Source of the DNA: Mucilaginibacter sp. 14171R-50
GTDB taxonomy: Bacteria; Bacteroidota; Bacteroidia; Sphingobacteriales; Sphingobacteriaceae
DNA length: 64,000 nt
NCBI RefSeq assembly: GCF_010093045.1
Contig: NZ_CP048115.1
Coordinates: 1,178,001-1,242,000, forward strand
Reading direction: 5' to 3'
The position numbers and the translations under genes are program-made. Positions 1 to 9,383 of this stretch are shown piece after piece; position 1 is the stretch's first letter, and every line of letters starts with the position of its first letter. Under the pieces are notes generated by a model, which did not search any database, had not been told where the DNA came from, and saw only the letters and a program-made list of their open reading frames with translations.

Positions 1-2225
1 CTGATGGTACTATCCAAAAGGTACGTTATGCAGCTAATGATGGTAAAAATCAGTTCTGGAACACTGGTGTGTTAAACCAAACTGACATTGCGTTATCTTC
101 AGGTAGCGAAAGTTCAACTTTTTACTTGTCTGGCCAGTATGTAACTCAAAAAGGTACTACTCCTAATGATGCATACAACCGTGCTTCTATCCGTGCTAAC
201 GGTACACGTAAGATCAACGATCGTATAAACGTTACCTACAGCGCTAACTACGTACAAAACAGGTACAACACTACCACCCAAACCGCTAGTGTTTATGACC
301 AATTGTTGCAAACTCCACCGCACATCAATATAACAGATTATAAAGATTGGCAGAATAACATTTGGGCTAACCCCAACAACTATTACAATGAGTACTATCC
401 AAACCCTTATTTCACTATCGACAACAACCGTCAGAACATAAGGAACGATTACTTTGTTGGTCAAACTGAGTTAAAGTGGAACCCGATCAGCTGGTTAACC
501 TTTACCGGCCGTGTAGGTATCACTGCTTCTAACCAGTCATACAAAAGCTATACTAACAAATTTGTGTTAGATGCTTACACAAAATCTATTGCTACTGCTT
601 CTGTAAAAAGGAATGATATTCCCGGTAGCGTTGAGAACGGCAGTAATTTTGCCACCCAGTTAGTATCTGATTTCCTTGCCACATTTGATAAACGTTACAA
701 TAAATTAAATGTAACCTTTACTGCAGGTGCAGGTATCCGGGATAACAACGGGCAGACTCAAACGATAAACGCGTCTGGTTTGATACAGCGCGACCTGTTA
801 AATGTTAATCAACGTTACACCGCTAATACTGGCGGTACCCAATTTGACGCACGTCGTCGTCAGCAGTCAATATACGGTGACTTAAAGTTATCGTATGAAG
901 ATTACCTGACTTTGCACGTTACCGGCCGTAACGACTGGTTATCAGTATTAGCTCCTGAAAACCGTTCGTTCTTTTACCCTGCGGCGGACGTTGCGTTTAC
1001 GCCGACTAACTTGATCGAGTCGTTAAAAGGCAGCAATGTCCTTAATGCCTTAAAAATAAGGGCTGGTGTATCTAAAGTTGGTCAGGCCAATATCGATCCC
1101 TATGCGCTTAACACTACTTTCTCACAATCTAATGGTTACCCATACAGCACCGGCCCGGGTTATGGCTTCTCTGGTCGTGTAGTATCAAATTCATTAAGGC
1201 CCGAGATCACGAAAGGTTACGAGTTTGGTTTTGATGCCGATTTGATCGATAACCGTGTAACGGCAAGTGCTACATACTACTCAACCCAAACAACCAACCA
1301 AACAGTACCTGCAGGTTTGTCTACCGCATCTGGTTTCTCAAGTTACCTGGTAAATACCGGTCGTGTTGACAATAACGGTATTGAAACTGCCTTATTTATC
1401 ACTCCATTAAGAACAGCAAGTGGCTGGACCTTGACTTTAGGTGCTAACTATACCCACGTTACAAACAAAGTAGCGTACATTTCTGATCAAATAGAGAAAC
1501 TTGCATTGTCAACAGGCGGTAACGCACAGGTTTACGCTATTAAAGGCCAGCCTTACCCAATGTTATTGGGATCTGACTATCTTCGCGATGATCAAGGCCG
1601 TGTTATTGTTGATGCTACTACCGGATATCCTTCAGCTAATCCTGTACAGGTTCAGCTTGGTAACACTCAGCCAAAAGACCGCTTAGGTTTAAATGTGGAG
1701 CTTCGTTACAAATCGTTCCGTTTTGCAGCATTAGCCGAGTATCGTGGTGGCTTTGTTATCTTCAACAGCTCGGGTAGCTTTGACTTCTCAGGTGCTGGTT
1801 TAAGAACAGTTTATTACGATCGTGAACGTTTCGTATTCCCTAACTCTTCTTACCTTGACCCTGCTACTAACCAATACGTTGCCAATACCAACATTACTGT
1901 TGCTGATGGTGCAAACGGTTTCTTCGCAGATAACAACCGTAACTTGAATATCGCTTCGAACTATGTAACAAGCGCTGCTTCCTGGAAACTGCGCGAAGTA
2001 TCATTACAATACGATCTGCCAAAATCATTGTTCGGTAATGGTAAATACATCAAAGGCGCTACTGTAGGTTTGCAAGGCCGTAACCTATTCTTATGGTTAC
2101 CGAAATCAAACATCTACACAGACCCTGAGTATAGCTTTACTGATTCAAACGCTATTGGTATTAACACCCTGGGTCAAACGCCTCCAACAAGGTACTATGG
2201 TGCTACAGTATCAGTAAACTTTTAA
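1..2225 (+). CDS. SusC/RagA family TonB-linked outer membrane transporter, 3' part
   Basis: The reading frame is open from base 3, so the gene begins upstream of the window; about 740 C-terminal residues are present. What is visible is the beta-barrel part of a SusC-type TonB-dependent transporter, with alternating aromatic strands, a long run of Asn/Tyr-rich loops and a final strand ending ATVSVNF, as expected for an outer membrane protein C-terminus. The signal peptide, carboxypeptidase-like domain and plug lie outside. SusC proteins import oligosaccharides or peptides across the outer membrane, powered by TonB, with a SusD lid. The SusD gene starts 13 bp downstream, so the two are almost certainly one operon. 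The substrate cannot be told from this. Confidence 0.93.
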   Translation, partial: DGTIQKVRYAANDGKNQFWNTGVLNQTDIALSSGSESSTFYLSGQYVTQKGTTPNDAYNRASIRANGTRKINDRINVTYSANYVQNRYNTTTQTASVYDQLLQTPPHINITDYKDWQNNIWANPNNYYNEYYPNPYFTIDNNRQNIRNDYFVGQTELKWNPISWLTFTGRVGITASNQSYKSYTNKFVLDAYTKSIATASVKRNDIPGSVENGSNFATQLVSDFLATFDKRYNKLNVTFTAGAGIRDNNGQTQTINASGLIQRDLLNVNQRYTANTGGTQFDARRRQQSIYGDLKLSYEDYLTLHVTGRNDWLSVLAPENRSFFYPAADVAFTPTNLIESLKGSNVLNALKIRAGVSKVGQANIDPYALNTTFSQSNGYPYSTGPGYGFSGRVVSNSLRPEITKGYEFGFDADLIDNRVTASATYYSTQTTNQTVPAGLSTASGFSSYLVNTGRVDNNGIETALFITPLRTASGWTLTLGANYTHVTNKVAYISDQIEKLALSTGGNAQVYAIKGQPYPMLLGSDYLRDDQGRVIVDATTGYPSANPVQVQLGNTQPKDRLGLNVELRYKSFRFAALAEYRGGFVIFNSSGSFDFSGAGLRTVYYDRERFVFPNSSYLDPATNQYVANTNITVADGANGFFADNNRNLNIASNYVTSAASWKLREVSLQYDLPKSLFGNGKYIKGATVGLQGRNLFLWLPKSNIYTDPEYSFTDSNAIGINTLGQTPPTRYYGATVSVNF

Positions 2226-2238
2226 TTCTTAAGAAAAC

Positions 2239-3873
2239 ATGAAAAAATTATTTAAAATATTAATGGTGTGCGGACTCGTTGTGAGTGCCACATCATGTAA
2301 CAAATATTTGGATATCAATGCGAATCCAAATGATCCAACGGCGGCTACGCCCGATTTGATCTTACCGCAAGCTATTGTTTCGTTTGCTGCATATCACGTT
2401 CAATTTAACAGCTTTGCCGGATACGCAAATGGTATGACAGCTAATGGTGGTGGTTACGGCGCGTTTGGTGCACAAACGACCTACAACTATGCAACTACCG
2501 ATTATACCAACTTGTTCAGTAACAGTTATGATAACATCAACGATCTGCAATACATCGTTGATAAGACAAGTGCTGATGGAAAAGATAGGTATTTTAACGC
2601 AGCCGCCCGAATTATGCGTGCGTTTGCTTACCAGCGTTTAGTTGATATCTACGGCGATGTGCCTTACACAGAAGCGGTAAAAGGTGCTGCTAATATTGCA
2701 CCTAAATATGACAAAGCAGAAGATATTTATACAGACTTATTTGCTCAGCTGAACACCGCGATAGAAAGTATCGATATGTCAACTGCAGAGGTACCTACTC
2801 CTATTAAAACAGCGTCTGCCGGTAGCGTCGACGTTTTATTTGGTGGTGACATGCAATTATGGAAAAGATTTGCAAATACCATCAAATTGCGTATGCTTAT
2901 TCGTATTCAGGATGTTACTTCTATGGCTTCTGTAATAAGCGCGGAAAAAGCTAAACTTGCTGGCGCCGATTTTATCACAAAAGATGCCATCGTTCAACCT
3001 GGCTACCAAGCGGGTAACGCGGGCAAGCAAAACCCAATGTGGAACACGTGGGCATACAATGAAACAGGTAGCCCTTCGGCCGCAGGTATTCAACAAGTGC
3101 CAACAGCATTTGCGGTAGGATTCTATGATGGCAAGAAAATATCTGACCCTGCACGCGGTGCGGTTACCTACAAAAGCTTAACCTCATATACCGGTCAGTT
3201 AGGTAGTTCAACAAATCCTAACGCCCCTAATGGCTCTGCGTGGTATATCGGTACTGCAACAGGTACGTCGGGTGATGCGGTTGGTATATTAAAAGGCCCT
3301 TCTATGGGTCAGCCAATAATGCTTGCTGCAGAAAGCTACTTTTTACAAGCAGAAGCAAATCTTGTTGGTTTAGTAGGATCTCCGGCCACAGCTCAGGATA
3401 ATTTTAATGAAGGCATCAGAGCGTCTTTCAGATATTTGTATAAAGACAAAAGTAATGCTTATTCAGGCAGTTACTCAGAAAGCAAAGCTAATGATGATGC
3501 AAATGCATATATTTCGGCTAATTCTAAAAATTACTTGGTAAGGTATACTACTGTTACGGATATTGTAAACAATACAACTACTCCTACTACTGAGGCACAA
3601 AAATTAGAGGCTATTATAACGCAAAAATATATCGCGTTAAACCAGATCGATGCCAACGAAGCGTTTAATGAGTACCGTAGAACAGGTTACCCAAAATCGA
3701 ATCCGACTGGCGATCCGGCACATAATGCTGCTTCAACAATTTCGGTTTCAACAGCTCCTGATAAATTACCTGTTAGAATACAATATCCAAGCAGCGAATA
3801 CGCATTGAACAGTGCAAACGTTCCTCCAGCGGTAAATAACTTCACTTCGAAATTGTTCTGGGATCTTAATTAA
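2239..3873 (+). CDS. SusD/RagB family nutrient-binding outer membrane lipoprotein
   Basis: 544 aa with a lipoprotein signal peptide; the lipobox SATSC puts the lipidated Cys at about residue 20, followed by the family hallmark NKYLDINANPNDPT. The N-terminal layout resembles the second SusD-like Pfam family (SusD-like_2). SusD proteins sit on the outside of the outer membrane, form the lid of the SusC barrel and bind the nutrient. The C-terminal part carries the typical QKYIALNQIDANEAFNEYRR stretch of the TPR-containing fold. It lies 13 bp behind susC and 18 bp before a DUF1735 lipoprotein gene, giving a three-gene uptake operon. Confidence 0.95.
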   Translation: MKKLFKILMVCGLVVSATSCNKYLDINANPNDPTAATPDLILPQAIVSFAAYHVQFNSFAGYANGMTANGGGYGAFGAQTTYNYATTDYTNLFSNSYDNINDLQYIVDKTSADGKDRYFNAAARIMRAFAYQRLVDIYGDVPYTEAVKGAANIAPKYDKAEDIYTDLFAQLNTAIESIDMSTAEVPTPIKTASAGSVDVLFGGDMQLWKRFANTIKLRMLIRIQDVTSMASVISAEKAKLAGADFITKDAIVQPGYQAGNAGKQNPMWNTWAYNETGSPSAAGIQQVPTAFAVGFYDGKKISDPARGAVTYKSLTSYTGQLGSSTNPNAPNGSAWYIGTATGTSGDAVGILKGPSMGQPIMLAAESYFLQAEANLVGLVGSPATAQDNFNEGIRASFRYLYKDKSNAYSGSYSESKANDDANAYISANSKNYLVRYTTVTDIVNNTTTPTTEAQKLEAIITQKYIALNQIDANEAFNEYRRTGYPKSNPTGDPAHNAASTISVSTAPDKLPVRIQYPSSEYALNSANVPPAVNNFTSKLFWDLN

Positions 3874-3891
3874 TATTTAATATATAAGAAA

Positions 3892-4857
3892 ATGAAAAAA
3901 TATTTAGGCATTTTATTATTGGCCATTAGCACAACAAGCTTAACATCTTGTTTAAAAGATGGCCCGGTTAACCTTCCGCCGGGCGGTTCACCACCAGTGA
4001 TTGAATTTTCAACCAATTTGTTTGTAGCACCTACATCTGATGTAAACTCGCCTGTGGCGTTGTATACCAAATCGTATGATGTGGTACCTAGTGCCACTTT
4101 GGAACTAACAATTGGTTATACAGGAGGCGCTCCTGCCCCTGAAGACATAACTGTTAATCTTGATAACGATGGAGCGGATAAAATCGCCGCATACAACGAG
4201 TACAAGGACGCAAATTACGAAATGCTGCCAGCCGAATTCTTCTCTGGCATGCCGAGCTCGGTCGTAATTAAAAAAGGAGAGAATTTTGCCAAGTTTACTG
4301 TAACAGTAAAACCGGACCAGTTTGATTTTGCTAAGTCTTATGCATTGCCCTTTCATATTGCTTCCGTATCATCTGGAACTGTAAGCGGCAATTATGGTAC
4401 TATATTAGTATCCGTTGGTGCCAAAAACAAATACGATGGTGTTTACAAGGTTACAGGTAGCTACCATGATTTAAGCTTCCCTGCTTATACTGGCTATTTC
4501 CCTTACACAGCGGATCTTGAAACCATCAGCGCAGGCACAGTTGATGTATTCAACGAAGATTTAGGTACTTACGGTTTCTTGTTCTATACAAATAATGCCA
4601 ATGGCGATATAAGCTACTATGGTTCGTTTTCTCCAGAGTTTACATTTGACCCTGCAACCAACAAGATCATTAAGGTCGAGAATGCTTATGGACAGTTAGC
4701 TGGTGCCAATAAACGTTCTGCAGAGCTTGATCCTAGTGGCGTAAATGAGTATGACCCTGCAACCAAAACCTTTAAAGTAAAGTATTTTATGTATCAACTT
4801 GGTGCTAAAAGGTTAACCTTTGATGAGACCTATACTTATCAAGGCCCACGCCCATAA
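3892..4857 (+). CDS. DUF1735 domain surface lipoprotein
   Basis: 321 aa. A signal peptide ends in the lipobox LTSC (Cys about residue 20), so this is a lipoprotein. Residues ~45-160 form the DUF1735 beta-sandwich, including the usual middle stretch with conserved AAYNEY and an extended strand ending in the YALPFHI motif. Members are usually found as the third gene of SusCD loci and are thought to bind glycan at the cell surface (family knowledge). The C-terminal half is a second domain of unknown fold. A strong terminator follows directly, so the operon ends here. No glycoside hydrolase follows, so the substrate stays unknown. Confidence 0.88.
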   Translation: MKKYLGILLLAISTTSLTSCLKDGPVNLPPGGSPPVIEFSTNLFVAPTSDVNSPVALYTKSYDVVPSATLELTIGYTGGAPAPEDITVNLDNDGADKIAAYNEYKDANYEMLPAEFFSGMPSSVVIKKGENFAKFTVTVKPDQFDFAKSYALPFHIASVSSGTVSGNYGTILVSVGAKNKYDGVYKVTGSYHDLSFPAYTGYFPYTADLETISAGTVDVFNEDLGTYGFLFYTNNANGDISYYGSFSPEFTFDPATNKIIKVENAYGQLAGANKRSAELDPSGVNEYDPATKTFKVKYFMYQLGAKRLTFDETYTYQGPRP

Positions 4858-4880
4858 TTGAATTCATAACATTAAGATTA

Positions 4881-4910
4881 AGCCCCGCTAAAAATTAGCG
4901 GGGCTTTTTT
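4881..4910 (+). terminator. Intrinsic terminator of the susCD-DUF1735 operon
   Basis: A perfect 10-bp GC-rich stem (AGCCCCGCTA / TAGCGGGGCT) with a 5-nt loop is followed by TTTTT. It lies 24 bp after the DUF1735 stop codon. Confidence 0.93.
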
Positions 4911-5074
4911 ATGCATTATACTTTTAGTTTCAAAATTGTTTAGAGGCATTGTGAGTACACGTTTTTACTCATCGCTTATTGTAGGAGTTATTAAATAAGC
5001 GTAAAATGTTGACTCGGGTAGTTGCGGAACGTTAGACCAGATAAGAGATTACTCACAGTAGGAGTAAAGCAAAG

Positions 5075-5096
5075 GGAGGCAATTTGCCTCCTTTTT
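5075..5096. terminator. Possible terminator in a convergent spacer
   Basis: A 7-bp stem (GGAGGCA / TGCCTCC) with a 3-nt loop is followed by TTTTT on the plus strand. It sits 16 bp before the end of the minus-strand gene at 5112. The plus-strand U-run is good and the minus-strand one is weak. The rest of 4911-5111 shows no gene, so this may terminate read-through from the sus operon. Confidence 0.5.
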
Positions 5097-5111
5097 GCTT
5101 TTTGACTGAGA

Positions 5112-5450
5112 TCAATAAGTTACCAAGTCGTTATACATTTTAGAAGTACCGTCGGTAAAGGTTATATTAATAGCATAACCAGGCTTATCGTACGTGTATC
5201 CCGAAAATGTAGTAACTGCTGTACCATCAGGATTGCCTTCGCCAGGGCTTCTGTATAAAGCTACAACCGTACCATACTGTGTATTCGTGTAAGCATGGTA
5301 TGCTTGACCATCTTTATAAAACCAGCCGGCATCGTAAATAAATTGATTTTGGTGGTTCACTAAATTAATTGGTTGCTTTTGCCCATCTGTAAACGAAAAT
5401 AAAGGCAACATCAAAAACATACTTCCGAATAAAAAAAGAGATTTTTTCAT
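5112..5450 (-). CDS. Small secreted protein of unknown function
   Basis: 112 aa, not recognised. A clear N-terminal signal peptide (MKKSLFLFGSMFLMLPLFSF) is followed by about 90 residues rich in Tyr, Gly and Asp that look like a small beta fold. No Cys follows the signal, so it should be periplasmic or secreted, not a lipoprotein. It is a monocistronic gene, convergent with the sus operon and about 190 bp from the next minus-strand gene. The coding signal is convincing (signal peptide plus consistent codon use) but there is no functional clue. Confidence 0.7.
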   Translation of the reverse strand: MKKSLFLFGSMFLMLPLFSFTDGQKQPINLVNHQNQFIYDAGWFYKDGQAYHAYTNTQYGTVVALYRSPGEGNPDGTAVTTFSGYTYDKPGYAINITFTDGTSKMYNDLVTY

Positions 5451-5639
5451 GATAAGTAATTTAAGTTAACAATTTGTTTATTAATTAAATATACGACATG
5501 GAGATGGTTTTGCAATGTGTTTTTTTGCTCATTTTTTAACATGTGTTAAATAATAAGCAAGTGTGTGATTGGATTAGGATGTATCGTGTCAGGCTCTATT
5601 AACAGCATGCACATGCATTATTAATTATCAAAGCGGTCT

Positions 5640-6047
5640 CTATTTTTTATCTACACTATACTTACCGGGCCCTACAAATGTAAGCCCGGCAAATACGAAG
5701 GCCAGTTCAATGGCATGCGCTGCGCCGTCCAGCCCGTCGCCTTTGCCTAAATGGGTGGCTGCTGCTACTACCAGGTTTAGCATTAAAAAAAATGCGGCTG
5801 GCCTGAATGCAAAGCCTATCAGTATCAGGAAACCGCCAAGTGTTTCGGTAATTGCCGCCAAAAAACCCCACATTACAGGCCAAAAGTGTATGCCTACATA
5901 TTGGGTTGAGCTGCCAAGTCCCGCCCACATTTCGGTGCCGCCGGTTAGTTTTGGATATCCGTGAAAAATCATCATTGCGCCCAATCCAACCCTTAAAATG
6001 AGCAGGCCGGTGTTGCGGTAATTATTTAAGCTGCTTAAGTATGCCAT
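5640..6047 (-). CDS. DoxX family membrane protein
   Basis: 135 aa starting at the ATG at 6047; the longer frame to 6098 would overlap the upstream gene by 44 bp and adds only a poor N-terminus. The sequence has four hydrophobic segments and the DoxX signature near the first helix (LRVGLGAMMIFHGYPKL) with a later ITETLGGFLIL helix. DoxX proteins are small inner membrane proteins, in some bacteria linked to redox or sulfur chemistry, mostly of unknown role. It lies 7 bp behind the LD-carboxypeptidase stop codon and is probably co-transcribed with it. Confidence 0.85.
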   Translation of the reverse strand: MAYLSSLNNYRNTGLLILRVGLGAMMIFHGYPKLTGGTEMWAGLGSSTQYVGIHFWPVMWGFLAAITETLGGFLILIGFAFRPAAFFLMLNLVVAAATHLGKGDGLDGAAHAIELAFVFAGLTFVGPGKYSVDKK

Positions 6048-6054
6048 AACTATA

Positions 6055-6981
6055 TTACAATTTATTAGGATAATCAATATTAACAACATCTGTTTCAACT
6101 GCTAACCGAAGTGTTTTGCCCAATATCAGGCTGCAGTTATTTGAAATGTGGCCCGCCGGAAAATCAAAGCAAACCGGGTAATCATATTCGGCAACAACAT
6201 CCATAACAATCTCGGGCAGCGTTTGCCCAAAGGGGATGTCGTTATCTTTCAAGTCGGTAAAGCCGCCTGCAATAAGTCCAGCAAGGTGTTTGAGCTTTCC
6301 GGCGCGTTTAAGCGCGCGCAGCATACGGTCGATGGCGTAAAGGTATTCGCCAACGTCCTCAATAAACAATATCTTACCGTTATAGTCCAGATCGCTTACA
6401 GAACCGGATACAGCCAATAATAATGAAAGGTTGCCCCCAATCAATATGCCCTGGCATTCGCCGCGCCGGTTCAAAGGGTTCGGTTCAATACGGTAACTTA
6501 TTGCTTCGCCAAATAAAGCTTTCCTTAGTGTTTCCAGCGAATAAGAAGAGGCATCAGGTATGTTCAGCGGCATTTGCCCGTGAATGCACGGCAGGTTATA
6601 GTTTGATATAATATGCGCGTGCAACAGGGTAATATCACTAAAACCAACCACCCATTTTGGGCTGTTTTGCAAGCGGTTAAAATTGACCATATCAACCATA
6701 CGAATGGTGCCATACCCACCACGTGCGCAAATAATAGCTTTGATGCTGTCGTCGTCAATAAAATGCTGCAGGTCGGCCGCCCTGAAAGCGTCGTCGCCGG
6801 CAAACTGGTGGTACGATGCATTTACGGTTTCGCCCAATATAACTTCAAGCCCCCAGCCGGTTAGTAAGGTTATAGCATCCGTCATGGGGATGGGAAGCTT
6901 TTTGGCGGGACAAGTTATAGCAACTTTGTCGCCTTTTTTGAGGTATGGAATTGAAGTGCCCGAAAGTCCGAAAGTCGGCAT
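6055..6981 (-). CDS. LD-carboxypeptidase (peptidase family S66, LdcA/MccF type)
   Basis: 308 aa. S66 peptidases cut the terminal D-Ala from murein tetrapeptides during cell-wall recycling, or cleave microcin C-like compounds. The conserved N-terminal CPA motif is at residues 24-26. The nucleophile is in GFSDIT with Ser115, preceded by ARGGYG; the Glu of the triad is likely in LFIEDVGEYLY and the His in FPAGHISNN. No signal peptide is present, so it is probably cytoplasmic. The first ten residues come from a TCCGAAAG-type repeat (see findings); no better start was found because the conserved domain begins at residue 11. Confidence 0.9.
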   Translation of the reverse strand: MPTFGLSGTSIPYLKKGDKVAITCPAKKLPIPMTDAITLLTGWGLEVILGETVNASYHQFAGDDAFRAADLQHFIDDDSIKAIICARGGYGTIRMVDMVNFNRLQNSPKWVVGFSDITLLHAHIISNYNLPCIHGQMPLNIPDASSYSLETLRKALFGEAISYRIEPNPLNRRGECQGILIGGNLSLLLAVSGSVSDLDYNGKILFIEDVGEYLYAIDRMLRALKRAGKLKHLAGLIAGGFTDLKDNDIPFGQTLPEIVMDVVAEYDYPVCFDFPAGHISNNCSLILGKTLRLAVETDVVNIDYPNKL

Positions 6982-7073
6982 AAGTCCGAAAGATTAACGA
7001 TGTGATTTTTGCGCTGATAACTTTCGTCATCCGGTCTTTCGGACTTTCCGTCTTTCCCAACTTTCTGACTTAA
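6953..7073. repeat. TCCGAAAG-type inverted repeat cluster
   Basis: Several copies of TCCGAAAG or its complement CTTTCGGA occur in about 120 bp: left copies near 6959-6993 and right, inverted copies near 7027-7066 (CTTTCGGACTTTCCGTCTTTC). The arms can fold on each other. The element fills the spacer between the divergent LD-carboxypeptidase and metG genes and reaches into the first codons of the former. The repetition is plain in the sequence; calling it a REP-like element is inference. Confidence 0.65.
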
Positions 7074-7079
7074 AAAAAT

Positions 7080-7087
7080 TATCTTTG
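7080..7087 (+). promoter_or_regulatory. metG promoter -7 box
   Basis: TATCTTTG matches the Bacteroidetes TAnnTTTG box. It lies 24 bp before the ATG at 7112, so the possible upstream TTG start at 7085 would sit inside the promoter and is rejected. Confidence 0.7.
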
Positions 7088-7111
7088 CAAATTAATAAAC
7101 ATCCCTGTTTA

Positions 7112-9178
7112 ATGTCGCAACTTAATAAATATAAAAGATACACCATAACATCAGCATTGCCTTATGCAAACGGGCCGCTGCATATTGGCCATTTGGCGGG
7201 GGCATACCTGCCGGCAGATATTTTTGTGCGTTACCTGCGGCTTATGAAAAAGGATGTAGTATACATTTGCGGGTCAGACGAGCACGGCGCGGCTATCACG
7301 ATAAAAGCAAAAAAAGAGGGCACTACGCCCCAGGCTATTATTGATAAATACCACAACCAGATAAAAAGCAGCTTTGAGGAGTTCGGGATCTCGTTTGATA
7401 TTTACCACCGTACATCGTCGGCCATACATCATGATCTTTCGCAGGAATTTTTTCTGAATTTGTACGAAAAAGGTGAATTTATTGAGAAATATTCTGAGCA
7501 ATATTATGATGATGAATTTGACCAGTTCCTGGCCGACCGGTACATTACCGGTACCTGCCCGGTTTGCAGCTATGATAAGGCTTACGGCGATCAGTGCGAA
7601 AACTGTGGCACATCCTTAAACCCGACCGATCTGATCGACCCGATATCGACCCTTAGCAATAAAAAACCGGTTTTAAAGCCCACAAAGCATTGGTATTTGC
7701 CGTTGGATAAATATCAGCCCTGGTTAGAGCAGTGGATAGACGAGAAAGAGGGCGAATGGAAGGTAAATGTATTTGGGCAATGCCGCTCGTGGTTAAAATC
7801 GGGTCTGCAGCCCCGGTCTATGACCCGCGACCTTGATTGGGGTATCGACGTGCCGTTGGAAGAAGCCAAAGGCAAAAAGCTTTATGTGTGGATGGACGCG
7901 CCAATAGGCTATATATCGGCAACCAAACAATGGGCTATTGATAATGGGAAAGACTGGCAGCAGTATTGGAAAAAGCAGGCCGATACCGCCGATGATGCCT
8001 GCCTGATGCACTTTATTGGCAAGGATAACATCGTGTTCCATTGTATCATATTCCCGGCCATCTTAAAGGCCCACGGCGATTACATATTACCGCAGAACGT
8101 ACCGGCTAACGAGTTTTTGAACCTAGAGGGCGATAAGCTGTCCACATCGCGCAACCACGCGGTTTGGCTGCACGAATACCTGGAAGAATTTCCCGGTAAG
8201 CAGGACGAGTTGCGTTATGTGCTTACATCGATACTCCCCGAAACCAGCGACAGCGAATTTACCTGGAGGGATTACCAGGCACGTGTAAACAACGAGCTGG
8301 TTGCCATTTTGGGTAACTATGTTAACCGCGTAATGATATTAATGCACAAGTATTATGATAGCAAGGTAGAAAGCGATAGGGGCGCTATAAAGCTTACCGA
8401 TGCCAAAGTAGATGCCGAGTTAGGCGGATATTACGATGAGTTAGGCAAAAATCTGGAGGGGTACCGTTTCCGCGCGGCCTTGCAGAGCGTTATGGATATG
8501 GCGCGCCTTGGCAACCGTTACCTAACTGAGCAGGAGCCATGGAAAACCATTAAAACCAATCCTGAAGCGGCTAAAAATGCCCTGCATAATAGCCTTATAC
8601 TGATAGGCCATTTGGCTACCTGCCTGCAGCCGTTTTTACCGGCCACAGCCACAAAAATATTTGGCATGCTGAACAAAGATGCCATAACCTTTGACCAGGA
8701 AATGGCGTTTGAGAACGGCCATCAGTTAAACCCCGCTGCACTATTGTTTGAGAAAGTGGAAGATGAGGTAATAGATAAACAGATCCAAAAACTGGCAGAT
8801 AAAAAAGCGGCATCGGCAGTGGCGCAAAAGCCTGTTATTGCCCCGGCAAAAGCCAATATTACCTTTGATGATTTTGTGGGGATGGATATCCGCACAGGCA
8901 CTATCTTAACTGCCGAAAAGGTGGCAAAAACCAAGAAATTGTTGAAGCTGACTATTGATACCGGGATAGATCAGCGCACCGTAGTATCGGGCATTGCCGA
9001 ACATTACGAGCCGGAAGCTATTATTGGAAAGCAGGTAAGCATATTGGTAAATCTGGAACCGCGCGAAATAAAAGGCATCATGTCGCAAGGGATGATACTG
9101 ATGGCCGAAAATGCTGAAGGCAAGCTAAGCTTTGTAGCCCCGGCCGATGAAATACCAAATGGCTCTGTAATAAGGTAA
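7112..9178 (+). CDS. metG: Methionine--tRNA ligase
   Basis: 688 aa. Charges tRNA-Met with methionine in the cytoplasm. Class I motifs are clear: the HIGH box in [12 protein letters not shown] near the N-terminus and a KMSKS-type KLSTS loop in [12 protein letters not shown] zinc knuckle follows the pattern CPVC...CENC. The C-terminal ~105 residues (from [14 protein letters not shown]) are an EMAPII-like tRNA-binding domain, as in the longer dimeric MetRS forms. The length fits the MetG plus tRNA-binding-domain class. The ATG at 7112 is chosen because the only upstream start overlaps the promoter. Confidence 0.98.
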   Translation: MSQLNKYKRYTITSALPYANGPLHIGHLAGAYLPADIFVRYLRLMKKDVVYICGSDEHGAAITIKAKKEGTTPQAIIDKYHNQIKSSFEEFGISFDIYHRTSSAIHHDLSQEFFLNLYEKGEFIEKYSEQYYDDEFDQFLADRYITGTCPVCSYDKAYGDQCENCGTSLNPTDLIDPISTLSNKKPVLKPTKHWYLPLDKYQPWLEQWIDEKEGEWKVNVFGQCRSWLKSGLQPRSMTRDLDWGIDVPLEEAKGKKLYVWMDAPIGYISATKQWAIDNGKDWQQYWKKQADTADDACLMHFIGKDNIVFHCIIFPAILKAHGDYILPQNVPANEFLNLEGDKLSTSRNHAVWLHEYLEEFPGKQDELRYVLTSILPETSDSEFTWRDYQARVNNELVAILGNYVNRVMILMHKYYDSKVESDRGAIKLTDAKVDAELGGYYDELGKNLEGYRFRAALQSVMDMARLGNRYLTEQEPWKTIKTNPEAAKNALHNSLILIGHLATCLQPFLPATATKIFGMLNKDAITFDQEMAFENGHQLNPAALLFEKVEDEVIDKQIQKLADKKAASAVAQKPVIAPAKANITFDDFVGMDIRTGTILTAEKVAKTKKLLKLTIDTGIDQRTVVSGIAEHYEPEAIIGKQVSILVNLEPREIKGIMSQGMILMAENAEGKLSFVAPADEIPNGSVIR

Positions 9179-9258
9179 TATGCGGATGTGAAAATATGCA
9201 GGTGTGCAGATTGAATTTTCAAGGATAATTTGCACCTTTGCATTTCCTAAAATAAATG

Positions 9259-9330
9259 GGTCCCGTAGTTCAACGGATAGAATAGAAGTTTCCTAAACTT
9301 TAGATATGAGTTCGATTCTCGTCGGGACCA
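9259..9330 (+). tRNA. tRNA-Arg (anticodon CCT)
   Basis: A 7-bp acceptor stem GGTCCCG pairs with CGGGACC, with discriminator A at 9330. The anticodon stem GAAGT/ACTTT encloses the loop TTCCTAA, giving anticodon CCT, which reads AGG (Arg). The T arm carries TTCGATT. CCA is not encoded. The gene lies behind metG and is followed by a strong terminator. Confidence 0.93.
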
Positions 9331-9338
9331 CATTAATA

Positions 9339-9378
9339 AACGCCCTGTAAAATATTTTACAGGGCGTTCTTATTTTAT
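9339..9378. terminator. Bidirectional terminator between tRNA-Arg and azoR
   Basis: A perfect 30-bp palindrome: a 15-bp arm starting AACGCCCTGTAAAAT is followed immediately by its complement, then by a T-rich tail (CTTATTTTATT). It separates the tRNA from the convergent azoR gene and can serve both. Confidence 0.85.
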
Positions 9379-9383
9379 TGCAG

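Noticed and set aside
1..68. SusC gene appearing to start at 69 with a short N-terminus
   Set aside because: The frame is open to base 3, and the sequence before 69 encodes typical SusC residues. The gene is cut by the window edge, not truncated.
4911..5111. Riboswitch or small RNA gene between the sus operon and the next gene
   Set aside because: Apart from one hairpin no conserved motif or promoter was recognised; called a possible terminator only.
5535..5550. TTTAACA/TGTTAAA palindrome as an operator
   Set aside because: Short, AT-rich and in an AT-rich spacer; symmetry of this size is expected by chance.
7085..7111. TTG start for metG at 7085
   Set aside because: It overlaps the TATCTTTG promoter box and adds residues absent from MetRS; the ATG at 7112 fits.
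9259..9378. tRNA-Arg as attachment site of an integrated element
   Set aside because: No integrase, no repeat of the tRNA 3' end and only ordinary genes on both sides.
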